Shown here: positions 57,917-64,000 of the stretch, piece by piece
Numbering within the stretch: position 1 is the stretch's first letter
Layout of the letters: each line of letters starts with the position of its first letter
Origin: Fluctibacter halophilus
GTDB taxonomy: Bacteria > Pseudomonadota > Gammaproteobacteria > Enterobacterales > Alteromonadaceae
Reading direction: 5' to 3'
Assembly (NCBI RefSeq): GCF_020687825.1
Contig: NZ_JAJEWP010000002.1
Span: 310,001 to 374,000 of the forward strand
DNA length: 64,000 nucleotides
The notes under the pieces: model-generated
What the model was told of the DNA's origin: nothing
The model's input: only the letters and a program-made list of their open reading frames with translations
The model's database searches: none
Made by a program: the position numbers and the translations under genes

Positions 57917-58908
57917 TTCAGGCTCCTGTGCAAGGGAAAGTGACAACTGTAGAAATGATTGTGGATGCGGCGTTCTTCCGGCACCTTAACACACTCTCTT
58001 TGCGCACGAGGGCAGCGGGGACCCAGACGACACCCAATCGGAAGGTGTTGCAGCGTTGGTATGGTGCCATCCAGTGTTGCAAGAGGACTTTTCGGCGGTA
58101 AGTCCTTGCGGAAACTCGGAGCACTTTCCATCAATGCATGGGTGTAAGGATGCAGCGGTCTGCGACGCAGTTGATGCATTTTCCCGCTCTCGACGGTTTG
58201 CCCGCAATACAGCACTGTCATGGTGTTGGCCATGTTCGATATTGCCAGCAAATCATGACTCACGAACAGAATACTCAACCCGCGGATCTTGTTCAGCCGG
58301 GTCAGCAGTTTGAGGATCTGGACTTTGGTGGTGACTTCCATACCACGGGTCGGGTCATCGGCAATCAACAGTTTCGGTGACGCTGCCAATGCGCTGGCGA
58401 TCATAAACTTCTGACAGATATCGTCGGGCAATGCACTGGGATATGCCTGCAGGTACTTCGAGTGCTCTTTGATGCCGACTTTGTGCAACAGTTTAACGGC
58501 AATTTGTTTGCGCTGTGCAGCTCGTTGCCAGAACCAGCCCTTGTCCAGCAAATGATCAGGGATGCTTTCCATCAATTGCTCGCCCAGACTGGCTGACGGG
58601 TCAAGGGAGTTGACCGGATTTTGGAAAATCACCGCAATGTCTTCACGCATGATGCGTCGTCGCGCATCACTGCTCATGCTGATCAAGTCCTGTCCTTTCC
58701 AGCTCATACGGTCTGCCGTGATGCGCCAGTGCTCCGGTATCGCACCGACGATAGACTTAACAATCAGGCTCTTTCCGGATCCCGATTCGCCGACCAAAGC
58801 ACGGACTTCACCACCCTCCAGTTGCAAAGAGACTTTGTCGAGTGCCTTGATCCAGCCTTGAGTCGACTCAATCTCCAGGGTCAGGTTCTTGATATCGAGT
58901 AGTGGCAT
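57913..58908 (-). CDS. sapD: SapD, ABC transporter ATPase
   Basis: A 331-residue ATPase of the peptide-transport class. Walker A VGESGSGKSLIVKSI, a signature-like ALPDDICQKFMIASALA that departs from the LSGG consensus, Walker B LLIADDPTRGMEV and the C-terminal oligopeptide/cluster region CRLGPRCPRAQRECVKV with spaced cysteines. Sap transport contributes to resistance to antimicrobial peptides and potassium uptake in enterics. Stop overlaps sapF. Confidence 0.93.
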   Translation of the reverse strand: MPLLDIKNLTLEIESTQGWIKALDKVSLQLEGGEVRALVGESGSGKSLIVKSIVGAIPEHWRITADRMSWKGQDLISMSSDARRRIMREDIAVIFQNPVNSLDPSASLGEQLMESIPDHLLDKGWFWQRAAQRKQIAVKLLHKVGIKEHSKYLQAYPSALPDDICQKFMIASALAASPKLLIADDPTRGMEVTTKVQILKLLTRLNKIRGLSILFVSHDLLAISNMANTMTVLYCGQTVESGKMHQLRRRPLHPYTHALMESAPSFRKDLPPKSPLATLDGTIPTLQHLPIGCRLGPRCPRAQRECVKVPEERRIHNHFYSCHFPLHRSLK

Positions 58909-59807
58909 TACTGTCTCATCCTGTTGCGGAGCGCCGAACGCAGGCCGTCGCCAACCAAGTTGACGGATAACACCATCACAAAAATCGCCGAACCGGGTAG
59001 GGCGATGCTACTGGGGCTCATATACGCGATCTTGAGGCCTTCGGATAGCATGGTGCCGAGTTCCGGTGACGGCGCTTGGGCTCCCAGACCGAGGAAACCC
59101 AGCGCGCTGATGTCCAGAATGGCAATGGACAGCGCCATGGTGCCTTGAACAACCAACATTTCGACCATGTTGGGCAAGATTGTGATGAAGAAAAGATGCA
59201 CTTTGTTGGCACCGTCCAGGCGCGCCGCCGTGACGTAGTCTTTTTTCATTTCATTGCGCACGAAGTCACGGGTATTGTGAACAAATTGCGGGATAAGGGC
59301 CAATGAAATGGCCCACATGCTGTTGACCAAACCGACGCCGAGTATGGCCACAATGATGATCGCAATCAATAACGTCGGGATAGCCAGCAAGGAATCCAGC
59401 AAGTGGTTCAACACACTGGAGCGCACCCCTCGTGTCATACCGGCCAGCGCGCCGATAGCAACGCCGACGAGCATCGCCAGCAATACCAGGATCAGACTGA
59501 TCCCCAATGTCATGCGGCAACCATAAACCAGCCGTGACAACACATCCCGTCCAACACTGTCGGTGCCAAACAGATGCTCGATACTGCCGTTGGGCTCCCA
59601 GGCCGGGGGTATCAGCAAGGTATCGGTGTGCTGCTGGACAGGGTCAAATGGCGCAATAAGGGGCGCAAACACCACCAGTGTGGCGAAAAAACCCAGGATC
59701 CATAACCCGATAACGGCAACATGGCTTTGACGGAAGGCCAGCCACGTATGTTGCAGTGGCGAGGGGTGATACTCTTCCTGATACAGGCTAAATCTTGGCA
59801 CGCGCAC
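58908..59807 (-). CDS. sapC: SapC, ABC transporter permease
   Basis: A 299-residue permease with an N-terminal cytoplasmic tail, six membrane helices and the binding-protein-dependent transport (EAA-like) segment RNEMKKDYVTAARLDGANKVHLFFITILPN. SGRDVLS-like GTDSVGRDVLSRLVYG is typical of Opp/DppC-type permeases. GTG 59807 or GTG 59801 is the start. It overlaps the sapB stop by 20 bp. Confidence 0.93.
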   Translation of the reverse strand: MRVPRFSLYQEEYHPSPLQHTWLAFRQSHVAVIGLWILGFFATLVVFAPLIAPFDPVQQHTDTLLIPPAWEPNGSIEHLFGTDSVGRDVLSRLVYGCRMTLGISLILVLLAMLVGVAIGALAGMTRGVRSSVLNHLLDSLLAIPTLLIAIIIVAILGVGLVNSMWAISLALIPQFVHNTRDFVRNEMKKDYVTAARLDGANKVHLFFITILPNMVEMLVVQGTMALSIAILDISALGFLGLGAQAPSPELGTMLSEGLKIAYMSPSSIALPGSAIFVMVLSVNLVGDGLRSALRNRMRQ

Positions 59808-60819
59808 CTCTCTCCCGGGTCGGGTCGATGATTCTGGCCAGCAGGTCGATAAATATGGTCAGCGATACGACCAGGGTTGAAACCGCCAGCATGCCAGCTC
59901 GAATGGCGGGATAGTCCCGCTGATAGATGGCTTGGATCAGCCAGTTACCAATGCCCGGCCATGAATAGATCACTTCTACGATCATGGCATTGGTCAGCAG
60001 GATTGTCGATTGCATGGCCAGCAACGGCAGGATCGGCAGCATCGCATTACGCACAACATGACGCAGAATAACCTGATGCTTGCTTAATCCGCGGGCATAT
60101 GCGGCCTGGACATATTCTTTGGGCATCACTTCGACCACCGCCCGGCGAGTCAATCGCAACACAATGGCGGTCGTTACAATGGTGATCGACAAGACGGGCA
60201 TCACCATGTGTTGGACGGCATTGATCATTGCCGCGCCTTTGTTGGGCATGTCTGATAACCAGATATCGACCAGAATGAATCCGGTGTCGTGAGGCACGTC
60301 AAACAGCAGGCTGATGCGACCTGACAGAGGAAACCAGCCCAATTGCAGGGAAAACAGCAAAATCATCAATAGCGCCAGCCAGAACACCGGTGTTGAATAC
60401 CCGACCACACTGGCTGCCAGCAACGCATTGTCGGTGGTTCTGTGATGGCGCAGGCCTGCCAGGAAGCCCAACGGTATGCCGATCAACAGTGATAACAACA
60501 GGGCGTATGTACTCAGTTCAACGGTGGCGGGCAACGAGTCGAAGATTTCCTGGTATAAGGGCAGTCCGGACGAAAAGCTGAATCCCCAATCACCGTCCCA
60601 AAGCAGCACCAGGTAGTGCCAGAATTGCACCAAAATGCCACTGTCCATGTGGTATTTTTGTGCCATGGCCTGATAGTCGGCAGGATCGTTCAGTGTCAGC
60701 CCGGTCAGGTTCACCAAGGGGTCGCCGGGGAAAAGGTAAGCCAGCCAGAACGAGAAAATACACAGTACCAGTAAGGTCAGTACATAGAGATTGAAGTGGC
60801 GCAGCACAAATCTGAACAT
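59788..60819 (-). CDS. sapB: SapB, ABC transporter permease
   Basis: A 343-residue permease of the DppB type with an N-terminal helix, FPGDPLVNLTG, six helices in total and MPKEYVQAAYARGLSKHQVILRHVVRNA (EAA loop). Its start overlaps the sapA stop by one base and its stop overlaps sapC, so translation is coupled throughout. Confidence 0.94.
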   Translation of the reverse strand: MFRFVLRHFNLYVLTLLVLCIFSFWLAYLFPGDPLVNLTGLTLNDPADYQAMAQKYHMDSGILVQFWHYLVLLWDGDWGFSFSSGLPLYQEIFDSLPATVELSTYALLLSLLIGIPLGFLAGLRHHRTTDNALLAASVVGYSTPVFWLALLMILLFSLQLGWFPLSGRISLLFDVPHDTGFILVDIWLSDMPNKGAAMINAVQHMVMPVLSITIVTTAIVLRLTRRAVVEVMPKEYVQAAYARGLSKHQVILRHVVRNAMLPILPLLAMQSTILLTNAMIVEVIYSWPGIGNWLIQAIYQRDYPAIRAGMLAVSTLVVSLTIFIDLLARIIDPTRERGARAKI

Positions 60820-62441
60820 CAGTCTTTCTCAACCTCACCGAACCGAATGGCGCCAAACGGATTAATCACCAAACCCTGCAATGAGCGATGATAGGCCTGA
60901 TAACGAAACGCATGGGCCAGCGGTACCAGCGGCATCTCTTGTTTCAGCAACGCATTCGCCTGCCAGTAGATGGCCCGACGTTGGTCAGGGTCGGTGTGCT
61001 GCAGTGCATCGTTGATCAATGCATCGTACTGCTGTGAGCACCACATGGCTCGGTTGGTCCCGCTGTTGATCGCGTTGCAACTGAGGAGCGGTCGATAAAA
61101 ATTGTCCGGGTCCCCATTATCAGCGGACCAACCGATCAAAACAGAATCGTGCAGACCCTGCTTCAGCCGCTGTCGGAACGTCGACCACTCGTAGCTGACA
61201 ATGTTTGCCTCGATACCAACCTGGCGCAGATAGCCCTGGATCAGTTCGGCCATTTTGCGGGCGTTGGGGTTATAAGCGCGCTCTACCGGCATGGCCCAGA
61301 TGTTCATCGAGAAGCCTGGTTCTATGCCGTTTTCCTCCAGTAATCTGCGTGCCAAGACAGGGTTATAACTGGTGTCAGTTAAGCCTTCCTGATAGGCCCA
61401 TGATGACGGTGGCAGCAGGCTTTTGGCATTCACTGCACTGCCGAAATACACCGCTTCGAGTAAGGTGTTTTTATCAATTGCCAGTGCCAGCGCTTGTCGG
61501 ACTTTTGGATTGTCGAACGGCGGGCGGGCGGTATTGAATGCCCAGAAACCGACATTCAGCCCCGGCTTTTCATCCAGCACCAGGTATTCCCGCTGCTCGA
61601 TAGTGGGTAATTCACTGTGCGCGGGCAACGCCATGGCATCACACTCGCCGGTCATTAGCTTGGCGACCCGCAGTGAACTGGAGGTGGTGATGTCATAGAT
61701 CAGATTTTGTGGCGCACGATCGTGTCGCCAGTACTCAGGATGCTTGGCATACCGAATAAAGCGATCTTTTTTGTAATCAACAAACTTGAAGGGGCCGGTT
61801 CCGATGGGGAACGTGTCCAGACGGGATTTTTCACCTTGCTGCGCCAGTTGGTTGGCATATTCAGCTGACAAGATAACGGAAAAATCGGTGGCCAGGTTGG
61901 CCAGAAACGAGCTGTCCGGGCGCGACAGTGTGAGCTCTACGCGGTAGCCATTGACCCGTCGCACATCGGTGATGATGTTATTTAATCCCAGACTGGTGAA
62001 GTAAGGATAGGTGCCACCAGACACATTGTGATACGGATGATCTGCCTGACGCCAGCGGTTAATGCTGAATAACACATCATCAGCATTAAACGAGCGGGTT
62101 GGGGTAAAGTAAGGCGTTTGGTGAAATGCCACCCCTTTTCGCAACTGAAAGGTATAGGTGAGACCATCTTCGGAGACCAGCCAACTGCTCGCCAGTGCCG
62201 GTACGACACGACCACTTTGAGGGTCGAAGTCCATCAGGCGATCGTAAATCTGGTGTGAGGATGCGTCTGAGGTTGTTCCCGAGGCATCCAATTGCGGATT
62301 AAACCCGTTGGGGTTCCCCTCCGAGCAATACACTACACCGTCGGGTAAATCGTCCGGATTGCCCATACATCCCGCCAGCAGGAGCAGCAACGCGAGTCCT
62401 GGGAGTCCCCCACACCGATTGCCGCTGGCTGAAAACGTCAC
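60819..62441 (-). CDS. sapA: SapA, peptide-type solute-binding lipoprotein
   Basis: A 540-residue binding protein with a lipoprotein signal (LALLLLLAGC, Cys25 is lipidated). It has the DppA/OppA fold markers VYCSEGNPNGFNPQLDASGTTSDASSHQIYDRLM, FNADDVLFSINRW and FDNPKVRQALALAIDKNTLL, and an RRAIYWQANALLKQEMPLVPLAHA end. It delivers peptides to SapBC. ATGA overlap with pspF (62438-62441) joins it to the stress regulator. Confidence 0.94.
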   Translation of the reverse strand: MTFSASGNRCGGLPGLALLLLLAGCMGNPDDLPDGVVYCSEGNPNGFNPQLDASGTTSDASSHQIYDRLMDFDPQSGRVVPALASSWLVSEDGLTYTFQLRKGVAFHQTPYFTPTRSFNADDVLFSINRWRQADHPYHNVSGGTYPYFTSLGLNNIITDVRRVNGYRVELTLSRPDSSFLANLATDFSVILSAEYANQLAQQGEKSRLDTFPIGTGPFKFVDYKKDRFIRYAKHPEYWRHDRAPQNLIYDITTSSSLRVAKLMTGECDAMALPAHSELPTIEQREYLVLDEKPGLNVGFWAFNTARPPFDNPKVRQALALAIDKNTLLEAVYFGSAVNAKSLLPPSSWAYQEGLTDTSYNPVLARRLLEENGIEPGFSMNIWAMPVERAYNPNARKMAELIQGYLRQVGIEANIVSYEWSTFRQRLKQGLHDSVLIGWSADNGDPDNFYRPLLSCNAINSGTNRAMWCSQQYDALINDALQHTDPDQRRAIYWQANALLKQEMPLVPLAHAFRYQAYHRSLQGLVINPFGAIRFGEVEKD

Positions 62442-63541
62442 GCCTGTGCATCCTCATTGGTACTGTCCAGCAGGTTGTATTTCTTTAGGTAGCCGCGTAA
62501 TTGGTGATAGGTCAGTGACAGTTTTTCTGCGGTTTTCTTCTGATTAAACTGACTATCGGCCAAGGCCTGCTTTATAAGGTCGATTTCATAATCCTGAGAC
62601 AATTGCTTCAAATCGACCGGAAAAGCATGCTGAGGTTGTGTTGCCGTAAAAGTCGCGCTGTCCTCGGCAGGTGAAACGTCGTTGTTTTGCGCGACGGGTT
62701 GCGGTGTCGAGACCGGCGCCGGGGCGCGGTCTCGCGTTTTGATCCGGGTGGTTGGCCGGTACTCTGATTCAAACGGGTCGAGTACAATCTGATGTACCGG
62801 GACGTGTGGATTGTTGCAGCGATACACGGCTCTTTCCACCACGTTTTTCAATTCACGAATGTTGCCAGGCCAGTCATATTCGAGCAACGTTCGCTTGGCC
62901 TTTTCGGTGAAACCACTGAACAGTTCCATTTCCAGTTCACGGGCCATATTGATGGCAAAATGTTCGGCCAACATGAGGATGTCTTCTATCCGTTCTCTCA
63001 ATGGGGGAAGGGTGATGACGTCAAATGCCAGACGGTCAAGCAGGTCTGCTCTGAATTCCCCTGCGTCGGCAAGGGACGGTAAATCTTCATTGGTGGCCGC
63101 AACCAGACGGACATCGACTTTCACGGTACGTGAGCCACCGACACGTTCAAATTCACCGTATTCGATAACACGTAACAATTTTTCCTGGATCAGGCCCGAC
63201 GTATTGGCCAGTTCGTCAAGGAACAGGGTGCCATTGTGCGCGACTTCGAAGCGGCCTTCGCGGCGTTTCTGTGCGCCGGTAAATGCGCCCGCTTCGTAGC
63301 CAAACAATTCACTTTCCAACAAGTTTTCACTCAGCGCCGCACAATTTAATTTGAGGTAGGTTTGTTCCCATCGCTTGGACAAATAGTGCAGACGGGCAGC
63401 AACCAGCTCTTTACCGGTTCCTCGTTCGCCGATGATCAACACTGGCTTGTTGAGGGGCGCGATTTGGGATATTTGCTCCAGTACCTCAAGAAAACTGTTG
63501 GATTGGCCGAGCAAATTGTCCTGTTGGCGAAAACGGCTCAT
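62438..63541 (-). CDS. pspF: PspF, sigma-54 activator of the phage-shock operon
   Basis: A 367-residue enhancer-binding protein with no receiver domain. Walker A GERGTGKE, GAFTGA for sigma-54 contact, Walker B TLFLDELA and R-finger LLDRLAFDVITLPPLRER. A variable linker and a C-terminal Fis-type helix-turn-helix (LIKQALADSQFNQKKTAEKLSLTYHQLRGYLKKYNL) follow. It activates pspA with sigma-54 and is held inactive by PspA. Divergent from pspA with 218 bp between starts, and heads the sap operon. Confidence 0.96.
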   Translation of the reverse strand: MSRFRQQDNLLGQSNSFLEVLEQISQIAPLNKPVLIIGERGTGKELVAARLHYLSKRWEQTYLKLNCAALSENLLESELFGYEAGAFTGAQKRREGRFEVAHNGTLFLDELANTSGLIQEKLLRVIEYGEFERVGGSRTVKVDVRLVAATNEDLPSLADAGEFRADLLDRLAFDVITLPPLRERIEDILMLAEHFAINMARELEMELFSGFTEKAKRTLLEYDWPGNIRELKNVVERAVYRCNNPHVPVHQIVLDPFESEYRPTTRIKTRDRAPAPVSTPQPVAQNNDVSPAEDSATFTATQPQHAFPVDLKQLSQDYEIDLIKQALADSQFNQKKTAEKLSLTYHQLRGYLKKYNLLDSTNEDAQA

Positions 63542-63665
63542 GTATTTCCTTAAAAAGTGGTCTAATCCACCAATTGTTGGCTTGGTTAAATAATATTGTA
63601 GATGGCGGCCGACACCAAGTAAAATTTTATTTCTTTAAAATCAGTGATTTACCAAGTTTGCTCGA

Positions 63666-63682
63666 TTGGCCTGGTAATTGAA
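63666..63682 (+). promoter_or_regulatory. Sigma-54-type promoter of pspA
   Basis: TTGGC-N7-TTGAA lies 78 bp before ATG 63760. This fits the sigma-54 form TGGC-N7-TTGC with A replacing the C of the -12 GC. In E. coli the pspA promoter is the known PspF target. An inverted repeat (GTGG...CCAC) at 63556-63572 may be part of the activator site. Confidence 0.55.
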
Positions 63683-63759
63683 TAGTTAATGCAGAGAATG
63701 CGTTTACCACTGTGGTTGTGCATTTAGACTGTAGCCAACACGAGCAAGAGGAAAAAACT

Positions 63760-64000
63760 ATGGGTATCTTCTCGCGTTTCACTGACATAGTGAACTCAAA
63801 TATCAATTCATTGCTGGATAAGGCCGAAGATCCGGAAAAGATGGTTCGCCTGATCATCCAGGAAATGGAAGACACATTGGTAGAAGTGCGCTCTACCTCA
63901 GCAAAGACGCTGGCAAACAAAAAGGATATCACTGCGCAAATCAGTAAGCTTGAAGCTGAAAGTGCCGATTGGGGTGCCAAAGCGGAGCTTGCCATTAGCA
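63760..64000 (+). CDS. pspA: PspA, phage-shock membrane protein (partial)
   Basis: The first 80 codons are present, from [45 protein letters not shown] to the right edge, a nearly full match to the PspA N-terminus and its first coiled-coil. PspA binds stressed inner membranes, keeps the proton motive force and inhibits PspF. AGAGGAAAA before ATG 63760 is the ribosome binding site. The remainder lies outside the window. Confidence 0.97.
   Translation, partial: MGIFSRFTDIVNSNINSLLDKAEDPEKMVRLIIQEMEDTLVEVRSTSAKTLANKKDITAQISKLEAESADWGAKAELAIS

Overview
The window looks like a chromosome segment of a marine gammaproteobacterium of the Alteromonadales (an Alteromonadaceae-type genome). This rests on the housekeeping synteny (leuABCD, eno, pyrG, mutS, pncC, recA; pspA/pspF-sapABCDF; rdgB-hemW beside a YggN-like gene), the GspA/GspB secretion genes, SrmB, an E. 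coli-type Cca, a sodium-pumping oxaloacetate decarboxylase and E. coli-type LexA and MetJ operator sequences. No taxonomic search was possible, so the family-level placement is inference.

Layout. 1-15.7 kb is accessory and catabolic. It holds a LacI regulator tail, a translationally coupled Baeyer-Villiger monooxygenase / SDR / alpha-beta hydrolase set, a MetT-like methionine transporter behind a five-unit MetJ box array, and a second LacI regulator. Next comes a small unknown gene under two abutting LexA boxes, then two zinc metallopeptidases, a membrane AraC regulator, a beta-lactamase-fold hydrolase, a membrane protein, and a divergent pair (SDR / seven-helix SWEET-like protein) sharing TTGTCGACA-type operators. 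The stretch ends with small secreted or orphan proteins and a cold-shock protein. 15.7-18.05 kb holds a 460-residue orphan gene and an 800-bp block of structured palindromic repeats. That block interleaves with two partial copies of the 3' end of a CAU-anticodon tRNA gene. 18.1-28.3 kb has a DUF945 protein, small exported proteins, a LytTR regulator with lrgAB, a receiver-CheC phosphatase protein, a PAS protein and two coupled DUF1566 proteins.

From 28.3 kb the window is mostly core genome: hemW-rdgB, an M14 peptidase, srmB, pagL, cca, gspA-gspB with a solute-binding protein, an HD-GYP protein with an altered metal motif, leuABCD behind a leucine-rich leader and attenuator, eno, pyrG, mutS, pncC, recA (with no adjacent recX), oadGAB, a chemoreceptor, and a coupled pspF-sapABCDF operon divergent from pspA, which runs off the right edge.

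Main points for a second look are: (1) the SOS-type gene at 6720-7085, whose promoter copies the recA promoter layout with tandem LexA boxes; (2) the tRNA-linked palindromic repeat family, in which separate repeat types keep the same double hairpin by compensatory changes; (3) the orphan gene beside it; (4) the SDR / SWEET-like divergent pair with shared operators; (5) a GspB protein carrying the same N-terminal domain as the neighbouring HD-GYP protein.
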